Assembly (NCBI GenBank): GCA_964648115.1
Contig: CAZYME010000005.1
Span: 37,861-101,860 of the forward strand
Reading direction: 5' to 3'
DNA: 64,000 nt
From: CAZYME01 sp964648115
GTDB lineage: Bacteria > Pseudomonadota > Gammaproteobacteria > Legionellales > Legionellaceae
In this document: piece by piece, positions 1-8,040 of the stretch
Position numbering within the stretch: the stretch's first letter is position 1
Layout: each line of letters opens with the position of its first letter
Position numbers and translations under genes: made by a program
The notes under the pieces: generated by a model
The model's input: the letters and a program-made list of their open reading frames with translations, nothing else
The model's database searches: none
Told to the model about the DNA's origin: nothing

Positions 1-1021
1 TAATTGAGGGATGTTGCTCGCATTCTGCTGGCGCGATGAGCATCATTTTTTTCTTTTTAGAGTGCTCTGGCAATGTAATTAGCTGAGAGTTAAATAAATA
101 ACTATTTACAGCATCAGCCACTGAGAATTGCTCATTGTTGACTTCAATAATTTGCAGTGGAAAGGAGGTTTTGGTTCGTAATTCAGCTAGCACATCATCT
201 TGATTAAGCAGGGCTTCTTTATGGATTAGCAATAAAAATTCGTTTGCTACAGCAATGACATCATTATGAAATACACCTTGATCAATAGCGGCGGGGTTTT
301 GACAAGCAAAGACAACGTGGTTTGGGTTTAATAAATGACTACGTGCTATAGCTTGAGAGGCTTCTAAGGTTTGTCGTGCAGGGAACCGTTTAGGAGCTGG
401 ATATGCGTTCCCGGCAGGTAATGCACGCTTTCCATAAACAAATAAATAGGTGCCAATATCGTGATGATTTTCACACAGACGACTGTGATTTGCTGCTCCT
501 TCATCGCTAGTGGTTACTGTCGTAGGGAGAGTAGGGTGATGATAAAAAAAACGTTCGTCAGAAAATAGTATCTGTAAAAGTTGGCGAGAAAACGCTGCTT
601 CTTGTTGCCGATGTATATTACTCACCAAATTAGCCGCAGTAAAATGAACACGCTTATCTTCCGTATCAAGGCTTGCTGAAACAGTAGCAGCATTTGCCGT
701 CCACATACTAGATGCAGAGTAGCAAGCACTCAAAAGGTTGCTGTCAGCACGCTTTGCCTTATTAATTTGCTCAACAGGCGTGCCGCTAAACCCTAATTGG
801 TGTAACAGATGTAAGTTTGGACGTTGGTGTGGGGGGACAAGCGCTTGTTTAAGCCCCATTTGATGTAGCAAGCGCATCTTCTTTATGCCTTGGTGCGCCG
901 CCGCAGCCGGGTTAGCGATGCTCAATGCATTTGAGGTCGACGCAATATTCCCAGCAGAAAGCCCAGCATAATGATGACTCGGCCCAACCAAACCATCCAT
1001 GTTTACTTCATAAACCGTCAT
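1..1021 (-). CDS. astB: N-succinylarginine dihydrolase AstB (3' end outside window)
   Basis: Second enzyme of the arginine succinyltransferase pathway; it hydrolyses N2-succinylarginine to succinylornithine, ammonia and CO2 in the cytoplasm. The first 340 codons are present and open; the gene leaves the window at its C-terminal side (family length about 445 residues). The N-terminus reads MTVYEVNMDGLVGPSHHYAG, typical of AstB, and the stretch NPAAIDQGVFHNDVIAVANE carries the conserved HNDV histidine. The ATG at 1021 lies 35 nt after the dehydrogenase stop, so it is the last ast gene visible in a leftward operon. The catalytic cysteine lies beyond the edge. Family identification is firm from the motifs. 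Confidence 0.93.
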   Translation of the reverse strand, partial: MTVYEVNMDGLVGPSHHYAGLSAGNIASTSNALSIANPAAAAHQGIKKMRLLHQMGLKQALVPPHQRPNLHLLHQLGFSGTPVEQINKAKRADSNLLSACYSASSMWTANAATVSASLDTEDKRVHFTAANLVSNIHRQQEAAFSRQLLQILFSDERFFYHHPTLPTTVTTSDEGAANHSRLCENHHDIGTYLFVYGKRALPAGNAYPAPKRFPARQTLEASQAIARSHLLNPNHVVFACQNPAAIDQGVFHNDVIAVANEFLLLIHKEALLNQDDVLAELRTKTSFPLQIIEVNNEQFSVADAVNSYLFNSQLITLPEHSKKKKMMLIAPAECEQHPSI

Positions 1022-1056
1022 CGATCATCTCCAGGTAATGCTCAGCTTGACTGCTG

Positions 1057-1902
1057 TTAATTAATTTCTTTCCGCGAAATATAAGCAAGCACTCGATCCA
1101 ACATTTTCACAGTCAGCAGTCTTTTTAGCAGCGCAAAAGCATGGCTAGGAAATGTTACTGGATATTTGGCTTTAGGTGAGTTTTCTTCAACTGCTTTAAT
1201 AAGCTTCTTTATTACTATCTCGGTACCTTTGGTGAAAACAGAGTCGGTTTTTTGTTGACGAAAGCTAGTTAGCATTTGTTGGTATTGTCGTTGAAAATGA
1301 CTATGTTTCGTATTAATTTTTTTCAGTGAATAGTCCACCGCATTATCTCTAAAACGACTGTCAATTGGCCCTGGCTGAATAGTTATGACTTGAATACCCG
1401 CTGGTTTAAGCTCAAGGCGTAAGGTGTCGCTTATGCCTTCAACGGCGTATTTTGAGGCATTGTAAGCGCCACGAAAAGGTAAACTAACCATCCCAAGAAG
1501 TGAGCTGATATTGATTATGCGCCCCTGATTTTGCTGCCGCATTACAGGAATAACCAGCCTTGTAAGCTCCATTAAACCAAAAACATTAGTAGTAAATTGA
1601 TCACGCAAAATGTCATAAGGTACATCTTCCAACGCGCCGATTTGGCCATAACCAGCATTGTTAATAAGGACATCAATTCGGCCGTTCGTTTTACTTAAAG
1701 CATCGGAAAAACCATTTGCAATTGACTTGGGATCATTTACATCCATAAAAATTGCTTCGAGACCGAGCCCAGTTAATTTATCTACATCTGCTTGTTTACG
1801 GCAAGAAGCAATAACACGATGCCCACGGTGAGCTAAAGCAAATGCGGCGTCATATCCTATTCCAGAAGAGCAGCCCGTAATTAAAATATTTTTTGGTTGC
1901 AT
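1057..1902 (-). CDS. Short-chain dehydrogenase/reductase (SDR) in the ast operon
   Basis: Classical SDR of 281 residues. The nucleotide-binding motif TGCSSGIG is at residues 9-16, NNAG follows at about 81-84, the catalytic serine is in ISSLLG and the YxxxK motif is YNASKYAVEG. The C-terminal extension beyond residue 190 resembles that of SDRs acting on lipids or retinoid-like substrates, but the substrate cannot be read from sequence. It begins with ATG behind AAGGAAG, 11 nt after the astD stop, and is followed 35 nt later by astB. Co-transcription with arginine catabolism genes is evident, but an SDR is not a standard step of that pathway; it may simply be a passenger. Confidence 0.88.
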   Translation of the reverse strand: MQPKNILITGCSSGIGYDAAFALAHRGHRVIASCRKQADVDKLTGLGLEAIFMDVNDPKSIANGFSDALSKTNGRIDVLINNAGYGQIGALEDVPYDILRDQFTTNVFGLMELTRLVIPVMRQQNQGRIINISSLLGMVSLPFRGAYNASKYAVEGISDTLRLELKPAGIQVITIQPGPIDSRFRDNAVDYSLKKINTKHSHFQRQYQQMLTSFRQQKTDSVFTKGTEIVIKKLIKAVEENSPKAKYPVTFPSHAFALLKRLLTVKMLDRVLAYISRKEIN

Positions 1903-1913
1903 TTACTACTTCC

Positions 1914-3377
1914 TTATAAAAGCGAGATCCCTGGTAATTGCTGGGTAGGAACTTGCAATACAGGTTGCTCAAGGCTTGCAATAGGATATGCGCAATAATC
2001 TGCAGCAAAATACCCGCTTGGGCGATTATTTCCACTTCGGCCTACTCCACCAAAAGGAAGATTGCTAGCAGAACCTGTAGTTGGTCGATTCCAATTGATT
2101 AGACCCGCATGAATCGTTCGGTAAAATTGCTGATAACGCTCATGGCTATCACTAAGGAGACCGGCTACTAAACCATAACGAGTTTTATTGGCCAGCGCCA
2201 ATGCTTGTTCAAAATTTTGATAGCGATATATTTGCACTAAGGGTGCGAAAATCTCTTCATCAGGTGGATTTTCAACGCCAGTCATATCCAAGATACCTGG
2301 AGAAAGTAAACCTGAGTTTTTGGAAAGCAGTGTCATGTTAAGCAGCACATTACCGCCAGCTTCTTTCAAAGACTGCTGGGCTTTCAAATGCGCCAATGCA
2401 TGCTCATAACTAATAACAGGCCCCATAAAGGGCTCTGGCTCATCAGTGTAAGCACCTACCCGTAATGATTTAGCAGCATGTATAAATTGATTAAGAAATT
2501 GATCGCCAAGTCCATTATCAGGAATAAGCACACGTCTTGCGCAAGTACAGCGTTGTCCAGCTGTGATAAATGTGGATAGCAGGGTGTGATAAACGGCTGC
2601 TTGTATATTATCTACTTTATCAATAATTAAAGGATTATTACCTCCCATTTCTAAGGCTAGAATAATCTCGGGTCGATCGCTAAAGTGCTTATTGATTTCC
2701 ACACCTGCACGATAACTTCCCGTAAAATAAACCCCTTGGAAGTCCTGATCCAAAAGAATCTTGGCCGAGTTTATTCCCCCCTGGATACCATTGATAACAC
2801 CAGCCGGTAAATCACTGTCATGCCAGCATTGTAAAATGAACTCCGCAACAGCAGGCGTGAGCTCACTAGGTTTATAAACCACGGTATTGCCAGCAAGGAT
2901 TGCGGGAATAATATGGCCATTGCTTAAATGTGCGGGGAAATTAAATGGGCCCAGGACTGCTACCACACCATGCGGTTTATAACGAATATGGCTAGTTGCT
3001 TCTGGATTAGACATTTCCTTTTCGGAGCAACGCTCCTGATACGCTCTAATTGACAAATTAGCCTTACCAATGACGGCACTGACTTCAGTTTTTGCTTCCC
3101 ATAACGGTTTTCCAGCCTCTTGAGCAATCAACAAGGTTAGTTCTTCTCGTCTAGCCTCAACTTGTTTAGCAAAATTTTGAATGTATTCTATGCGGTTGGC
3201 AATATCTAGTTGGGCCCAGCGAGCTAAAGCATGATGCGCTGCGTCACAGGCGGTTAATATCTCGGCTTCTGTGGCATATGGGCCTTGCCATATTATCCTG
3301 CCGTCAACAGGGTTCGTAGAGGTAAATGAGGAGCCCTGTCCCTTTATCCACTGACCGTTAATATAGTGCTTTGACAT
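1914..3377 (-). CDS. astD: N-succinylglutamate 5-semialdehyde dehydrogenase AstD
   Basis: Oxidises succinylglutamate semialdehyde to succinylglutamate with NAD+ (fourth ast step). Aldehyde dehydrogenase fold: LGPFNFPAHLSNG for the cofactor region, FTGSYRAG, the catalytic glutamate in ALEMGGNNP and the catalytic cysteine in GQRCTCARR. The start at 3377 gives MSKHYINGQW, the usual AstD N-terminus, and has AAGGA about 8 nt upstream; a TTG at 3392 would only add five residues. Length 487 is normal. A palindromic repeat separates it from astA, so its transcription may depend on read-through or on a promoter inside that gap. Confidence 0.95.
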   Translation of the reverse strand: MSKHYINGQWIKGQGSSFTSTNPVDGRIIWQGPYATEAEILTACDAAHHALARWAQLDIANRIEYIQNFAKQVEARREELTLLIAQEAGKPLWEAKTEVSAVIGKANLSIRAYQERCSEKEMSNPEATSHIRYKPHGVVAVLGPFNFPAHLSNGHIIPAILAGNTVVYKPSELTPAVAEFILQCWHDSDLPAGVINGIQGGINSAKILLDQDFQGVYFTGSYRAGVEINKHFSDRPEIILALEMGGNNPLIIDKVDNIQAAVYHTLLSTFITAGQRCTCARRVLIPDNGLGDQFLNQFIHAAKSLRVGAYTDEPEPFMGPVISYEHALAHLKAQQSLKEAGGNVLLNMTLLSKNSGLLSPGILDMTGVENPPDEEIFAPLVQIYRYQNFEQALALANKTRYGLVAGLLSDSHERYQQFYRTIHAGLINWNRPTTGSASNLPFGGVGRSGNNRPSGYFAADYCAYPIASLEQPVLQVPTQQLPGISLL

Positions 3378-3415
3378 ATATTGTTCCTTCAATGCGGTGC
3401 AATATTGATATGTTA

Positions 3416-3590
3416 GGTCAAATGACCCAATGGCACTTACTTAAGGAAATTCCGGCTAAAAATAGCCCGTCTTTGCGAGCGTAGCGAAGCAATCCAGCGG
3501 CCCTAATGTCGCCAAGATAAAGACACTGGATTGCTTCGCTACGCTCGCAAAGACGTAAAGTAGGTGCCATTCAGTCAGATGACCCAACTT
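3416..3590. repeat. Long palindromic repeat, family A copy 1
   Basis: A 30-base arm at 3468-3497 is repeated as a perfect inverted copy at 3526-3555, with a 28-base loop. The outer flanks carry a second, shorter dyad built on GGTCA/TGACC. About 120 bases of this unit recur in reverse orientation at 13375-13525, and related units lie at 37925-38066 and 21802-21880. Here it sits between astA and astD within the operon. It has no obvious coding content; the perfect arms would form a very stable RNA hairpin. Confidence 0.9.
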
Positions 3591-3596
3591 ACAAGT

Positions 3597-4622
3597 TTAC
3601 AACGGCGTTATTCGAACAGCATCCCCACATTTAAGTTGTAATAATTCTGTTGTAGCTTGATCCAACATACAGGACCCTTGTTGTTCATTAAAAACCACTT
3701 GGCTTACTGTGGCGCGAAAACCTAAGTTAGTATTAGCTATTATGAAAGGCTGGCTGCTAACCTCATCGATAATATTGTTTAAGCTCATAATTTTGCTAGC
3801 GGCTGCGGTTTTTATCTGAGTCCGAGGTGCTTCGATAATGGGACCCGCATCGAAAATATCAATATAATTGTTATAGTGAAAGCCTTCACGTAACAAAATA
3901 TTCATTGCTGGTATGGTGGAGGTGTGCGGATGGCCGATTACCGCTTGGGCGGCAGGGGAGAGCAAAGGTACATAGATTAAATTTCTAGGCATCAAATCTG
4001 CAATAAATTGTTTGTTGGTTGAAAGCGTAAGGCGATCAGCTTCTGCAAAGGACATCTGGAAAAAATGACAACCGACTTGGTCCCAAAAGGGGGAGCGGCC
4101 GTCTTCGTCTGAAATACCCCGCATTTCTGCCACAATCGTGGGTGCAAAGCGATCTGGAAATTGGGCCATAAATAAAAAACGAGCGCGGGATAACAAAAGA
4201 CCATTGTGTTTACGGCGGTAAGTAGGATCTAGGTATAGAGTACAGAGCTCACTGTTGCCTTGGTTATCATTTACCAGGCTCAAGACCTCATAATTATTTC
4301 GAATATTAAGCTCATGACAAATTCTGGTGCGCTTTGATACTTTGTAAGAATAAAAGGGGCTATCGTAACCGATGCTCGCTTCAATAGCTGAAGTACCCAC
4401 AATTTTACCGCTTTCTGCTTCCTCAAGCACAAATAAGTAATATTCATCGCCCGGGGATTCAATCGCTGCTTCGAAGGAAGCGCTAGATTTTGTAAGGCGT
4501 TTTTTAAGTAGGTCAATGTCTTTTGGCAGCGTGGTTATACCAACAACCCCGCTGCCAGAAGCTAAACGATGAATAGCTGTTAAATCCTCTTTGGTAGCCG
4601 CGCGAAATAACATCATTGTCAT
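3597..4622 (-). CDS. astA: Arginine N-succinyltransferase AstA
   Basis: Catalyses the first step of the ast pathway, transferring succinate from succinyl-CoA to the alpha-amino group of arginine. The 341-residue protein has the family's N-terminal GNAT-like fold (MLFRAATKEDL) and the conserved stretches SELCTLYLDP, LLSRARFLF, AEMRG and FWDQVG. The ATG at 4622 overlaps the stop of the upstream M20 hydrolase by four bases, indicating translational coupling. Normal length, no lesions seen. It is followed by the family A repeat and then astD. Confidence 0.95.
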   Translation of the reverse strand: MTMMLFRAATKEDLTAIHRLASGSGVVGITTLPKDIDLLKKRLTKSSASFEAAIESPGDEYYLFVLEEAESGKIVGTSAIEASIGYDSPFYSYKVSKRTRICHELNIRNNYEVLSLVNDNQGNSELCTLYLDPTYRRKHNGLLLSRARFLFMAQFPDRFAPTIVAEMRGISDEDGRSPFWDQVGCHFFQMSFAEADRLTLSTNKQFIADLMPRNLIYVPLLSPAAQAVIGHPHTSTIPAMNILLREGFHYNNYIDIFDAGPIIEAPRTQIKTAAASKIMSLNNIIDEVSSQPFIIANTNLGFRATVSQVVFNEQQGSCMLDQATTELLQLKCGDAVRITPL

Positions 4623-5833
4623 ACTATGTTCCCTTTTTTTGCTAAATCAATAAGTAAGAGTGCACTAAGGGCAGCTCGCTCCACCAGGCTATCAAGTAAT
4701 ATAAATTCATTAGGGCTGTGAATATCTCCCCCGCGAACACCCAAGGTGTCTAGCACTGGAAGCCCCTGATGGGCAAGATTGTTTCCATCACAGCAGCCAC
4801 CACTATCTTGCCAGTCAATTTTTAAGCCTAATTTGCTACCCATTTGCTGAGCTTGAGAAAATAAATCCTCCAATGCGGCATTGACGTGTTTTACGGGCCG
4901 ACCAAACTCACCTTGGACTGTCAGCGAATAACCCTCTCGCTGCATTTCACATATAATCTGATCTATTTTGAGACGCACCCAGCCCTCATCATCAGGGTGG
5001 CTAATCCGAACATCAAGCTTTGCTACCGCGTTGTCAGGGACGACATTGAGCGCCTCTCCACCAGCAATTTTACCAACATTGATAGTGACCCCTTTACGCT
5101 TTCCATTGAGGGCATGTATGGCAGATATTGCCTCAGCCAGGAAGCAAATTGCGTTGCGACCCTCATCAAAAGCCCGCCCAACGTGAGCGGCTTTTCCCTG
5201 CGCTATCAAGGTTAACTTGCCACTGCCTCTGCGGTTTTTGGCTAAGGTCCCGCTCGTTGTCATCGCAGGCTCATATACTAAAGCGGCTTGGTAGTTACCT
5301 GCAATATGAGCTAGCAATGCGCTGGATGCTGGGGAACCAATCTCTTCATCTGCGTTGATAATCACATCCCAGCCCAATGTATCAGCATAGGGAGATGCTT
5401 CAAAAGCAATTAATGCATGCAACATGACAATAAGCCCGCCTTTCATGTCAGCAACTCCAGGCCCATTGACGCGATTCTCATTGATATAAGTTAATTTTTG
5501 AAATGGGTGCGTCGCGGGATAGACTGTATCCATGTGCCCACTTAATAGAACACGATTTTTCAAAAGGGGGCGTTTACGTATGAAAAGGATGTCACCGCAG
5601 GATTGAAGAGTGGTTTTACCCGCCATATTAACGATAGGGATAGCGGGTAAACTGCGTGATTCGATAAGGTCTGCGACAGGGGTAAAAACCTTCTGCAGCG
5701 CACTATGCATAGAAGCTAAGCCTGGCAAATTATCACTACTGGAGTTGATCTCACAAAACTCATGCAGTTGCGACACCATGGTTTGGTGGTTAGCGTGTAT
5801 TAAAGAGAGTGAGTCCGTTAGTGATTTGTCCAT
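4619..5833 (-). CDS. M20-family metallohydrolase in the ast operon, candidate desuccinylase
   Basis: Zinc-dependent M20 family protein of 404 residues, close in layout to carboxypeptidase G2. Metal-ligand motifs are visible: LLSGHMDTVYP, GPGVADMKGG, NADEEIGSPASS and, near the end, GGDIHSPNEF. No signal peptide, so cytoplasmic. It is the first visible gene of the leftward ast operon and overlaps astA by ATGA. The canonical last enzyme, AstE (an M14-type succinylglutamate desuccinylase), is not in this window. Because M20 enzymes such as DapE remove N-succinyl groups, this protein could take that role. That is inference from family and context; it could equally be a general aminoacylase or peptidase. 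Confidence 0.85.
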   Translation of the reverse strand: MDKSLTDSLSLIHANHQTMVSQLHEFCEINSSSDNLPGLASMHSALQKVFTPVADLIESRSLPAIPIVNMAGKTTLQSCGDILFIRKRPLLKNRVLLSGHMDTVYPATHPFQKLTYINENRVNGPGVADMKGGLIVMLHALIAFEASPYADTLGWDVIINADEEIGSPASSALLAHIAGNYQAALVYEPAMTTSGTLAKNRRGSGKLTLIAQGKAAHVGRAFDEGRNAICFLAEAISAIHALNGKRKGVTINVGKIAGGEALNVVPDNAVAKLDVRISHPDDEGWVRLKIDQIICEMQREGYSLTVQGEFGRPVKHVNAALEDLFSQAQQMGSKLGLKIDWQDSGGCCDGNNLAHQGLPVLDTLGVRGGDIHSPNEFILLDSLVERAALSALLLIDLAKKGNIV

Positions 5834-5981
5834 TTTCTTTACGCCTTATTGTAGCAAAGTGGTTCCTGCTCCCCTTGCAATATTAGCCCCAACAGGGTCC
5901 GTAATAACCGCAAAATGACCAAAATCACCCTGTAACAGATTGTCCGCTCATTTTGTGCTCCATTTCAGTGATTCAACAGTA

Positions 5982-5987
5982 TATAAT
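5982..5987 (+). promoter_or_regulatory. -10 box upstream of the UDG-like gene
   Basis: A perfect TATAAT lies 22 bases before the ATG at 6010. No good -35 is visible at 17 bp. Its position makes an ATG at 5986, which falls inside the box, and a TTG at 5953 unlikely translation starts. Confidence 0.5.
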
Positions 5988-6009
5988 GGCATTTTTTTTT
6001 GGAGCGCGC

Positions 6010-6723
6010 ATGCAAAATATCATAGCGCAAGCACACCCCCAATGGCACAAGCTGCTTGAGCGCGCATTAGGAGTTATGGATAGCCAATATCTTGATAAAT
6101 TACAGTCCAATGGCAATTGGTTACCTGGTATACAATCTATATTTGCGGCATTTAATTTGCCATTATCCGCTACCCAATACATTCTTTTAGGTGAGTCGCC
6201 TTATCCGCGTGCACAATCAGCAAATGGCTATGCTTTCTGGGATGAGTCGGTGCATTCGCTTTGGAGTGATAAAGGCCTTTCCAAACAGGTTAATCGGGCA
6301 ACTTCATTACGTAACCTCATCAAGATGCTTTTGCTAGCCCGCGAAGATTTGTTGCAAGATTTTTCCCAAGAGGCAATTGCAAGATTGAACAAATCCCACT
6401 ATGTCCAAACGGGAGCAGAATTATTTGGTGCGTTCATGAAGAAAGGATTTTTATTATTGAATGCATCTTTAGTCTACGCTGAAGGGCAAGTGCCTTACCA
6501 TGCACGTGCCTGGCGGCCTTTTATACATAGTTTATTTCAGCAATTATCTGAGTATAACCCATCATTAAAGCTGGTTTTATTAGGACGCATTGCAGAGCAA
6601 ATCCCTCAGACAAAACTTTTCCCTGTCCTTTTAGCCGAGCATCCCTATAATATAAGCTTTATCACAAACCCTGCTGTGGTTGAGTTTTTTAAACCGATGG
6701 ATTTATTGAGTATCAAGTCATGA
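6010..6723 (+). CDS. Uracil-DNA glycosylase-like protein with altered active site
   Basis: 237 residues in the family-1 UDG arrangement. Water-activating motif region LLGESPYPRAQSANGYAFW (residues 59-77) corresponds to GQDPYH plus the following AxGxxF. The segment GFLLLNASLVYAEGQVPYHA corresponds to the uracil-recognition LLLN motif with its Asn at 151, and AEHPYN at 209-214 corresponds to the HPSP loop, keeping His211. The aspartate of GQDPYH is Ser63 and its terminal His is Pro66, so ordinary UDG chemistry is doubtful. Start at ATG 6010, with GGAG five bases upstream. The stop overlaps the ubiG start by four bases (ATGA), implying coupling. It could be a paralogue with other base specificity or a non-catalytic DNA-binding protein. 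Confidence 0.8.
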   Translation: MQNIIAQAHPQWHKLLERALGVMDSQYLDKLQSNGNWLPGIQSIFAAFNLPLSATQYILLGESPYPRAQSANGYAFWDESVHSLWSDKGLSKQVNRATSLRNLIKMLLLAREDLLQDFSQEAIARLNKSHYVQTGAELFGAFMKKGFLLLNASLVYAEGQVPYHARAWRPFIHSLFQQLSEYNPSLKLVLLGRIAEQIPQTKLFPVLLAEHPYNISFITNPAVVEFFKPMDLLSIKS

Positions 6724-7412
6724 CAAAAAAAACGACGGTTGACGCAGTAGAAGTTGCTAAATTTGCTCAACATGCCACTCAATGGTGGGATACGGAAGGG
6801 CCTCTGAAAACGCTGCACGATATCAATCCTGCGCGTCTCGCTTTTATCCAAAAATTTGTCGAACCTTCTAATAAGTCTGTTTTGGATGTTGGTTGCGGTG
6901 GAGGGGTTCTTTCTGAGGGGTTGGCGCGTAATGGAGCTATCGTAACTGGGCTTGATGTTGAGCCCGATGCTATTGCCGCCGCAAAAGCGCACGCTAAGCA
7001 GCATAAATTAAAAATTGAATATGTGTGCGAGCTTATTGAGGATTATGAAGCGTCGTCCTTTGATTTTATAACCTGCATGGAGATGTTAGAGCACGTTCCT
7101 GATCCCGCACTTGTTATAGAACATTGCGCGCGCTTACTCAAACCAGGCGGGTATTTATTTTTATCGACCATCAATAGAACAGCGAAAGCATATGCTAGCG
7201 TTATTGTTGCGGCAGAATATATTCTTCGATTATTACCCCGCCAAACCCATGATTTTGATAAATTTCTTAAGGTCAGTGAGCTAGCATCGATAACGCGAGA
7301 TGCGGGTTTAGATATGGTGGGTATGACAGGCATAGCCTACAATCCGTTCACCCGAATAGCTTCTCTACAAGACTCCATCGATGTTAATTATTTGATGGTA
7401 TGTCAAAAATAG
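6720..7412 (+). CDS. ubiG: Ubiquinone biosynthesis O-methyltransferase UbiG
   Basis: S-adenosylmethionine-dependent methyltransferase that performs both O-methylations of ubiquinone biosynthesis. It has the N-terminal FAQHATQWWDTEGPLKTLH block typical of UbiG, SAM motif I VLDVGCGGGVLSEGLA (residues 57-72), motif II TCMEMLEHVPDP and LKPGGYLFLSTINRT. Length 230 is close to E. coli UbiG. Translationally coupled to the upstream UDG-like gene. Confidence 0.95.
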   Translation: MTKKTTVDAVEVAKFAQHATQWWDTEGPLKTLHDINPARLAFIQKFVEPSNKSVLDVGCGGGVLSEGLARNGAIVTGLDVEPDAIAAAKAHAKQHKLKIEYVCELIEDYEASSFDFITCMEMLEHVPDPALVIEHCARLLKPGGYLFLSTINRTAKAYASVIVAAEYILRLLPRQTHDFDKFLKVSELASITRDAGLDMVGMTGIAYNPFTRIASLQDSIDVNYLMVCQK

Positions 7413-7440
7413 ATTTGCGCATCAATAGTGGTTATTAGCA

Positions 7441-7812
7441 TTATTTTGACGCTGAACCAGCGCGTTTTTTCTCTGCATAGCGTTGTTTATAACGTTGATA
7501 GGCATATTTGGCTTGCTCTTCTGTAACAATATCTACTTCATTACCAAATAAATCAACCCTAGCAACATTGGCTTTTTGGCAACTTAGGTAAGCAGGTGAT
7601 GCGCTGTAATAGTTTAATGCTTCACGAAGTGCTTTTTTGCTAAATGGTGGTGACTCAAGCCGCTCATAGAAATCAATAATATCGTCAAAAATCCCTATTT
7701 TAAGCGGTTTAACTTGTGTGATTTTTTTCAAAAAAGCTGCTGGGAAATGTTCTGATAGCCACTCAATGATCTTTAATTTATCCCTTTTCGCAATATCGTG
7801 CTGTTGATCCAT
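7441..7812 (-). CDS. ProQ/FinO-domain RNA chaperone
   Basis: Small (123-residue) protein that is almost entirely a ProQ/FinO domain: AKRDKLKIIEWLSEHFPAAF, then LKIGIFDDI and FSKKALREALNYYSASPAYL, the core of the family fold. The basic C-terminal tail (KQRYAEKKRAGSASK) may add RNA contacts. Proteins of this type bind structured 3' ends of small RNAs and mRNAs; Legionella has several, including the competence regulator RocC, but this one is shorter than full ProQ and I cannot assign it to RocC. It is convergent with ubiG and divergent from the Rsm-like RNA gene that follows. Confidence 0.9.
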   Translation of the reverse strand: MDQQHDIAKRDKLKIIEWLSEHFPAAFLKKITQVKPLKIGIFDDIIDFYERLESPPFSKKALREALNYYSASPAYLSCQKANVARVDLFGNEVDIVTEEQAKYAYQRYKQRYAEKKRAGSASK

Positions 7813-7956
7813 TGTTTTACTCTATGAGCAGTTAAATACTATGTAACCTACCAAACAATAAAGAGATTTGCAAAGAAACCGTAGATAAACCCGGTTGATG
7901 CAATAGCAGTAGCTGTGTACTGGGTCTCTTTCGTGAAAAATTATCTTGAAAACAAG

Positions 7957-7970
7957 CAAGAAATTTCTCA
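7957..7970 (+). promoter_or_regulatory. LetA/GacA-type activator box
   Basis: A perfect ten-base palindrome AGAAATTTCT sits inside CAAGAAATTTCTCA, matching the A/T-rich dyad reported upstream of Legionella RsmY/RsmZ genes (TNAGAAATTTCTNA) at all but one defined position. It is centred about 77 or 88 bases upstream of the two plausible RNA starts given by TATAAT boxes at 8029-8034 and 8040-8045, the spacing expected for LetA activation. Confidence 0.7.
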
Positions 7971-8040
7971 ATGTGTATTGAGACGATGGAGGGGGGTAGG
8001 GTTGTAATTTTAGTAACTATCTGAAATATATAATATTTAT

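Noticed and set aside
3416..3590. CRISPR array or tRNA for the palindromic repeats
   Set aside because: Copies are isolated, have no regular spacers, no cas genes nearby, and no tRNA T-loop or CCA features.
5953..6009. Longer N-terminus for the UDG-like gene
   Set aside because: TTG 5953 and ATG 5986 lie upstream of or inside a perfect TATAAT; ATG 6010 has GGAG at good spacing.
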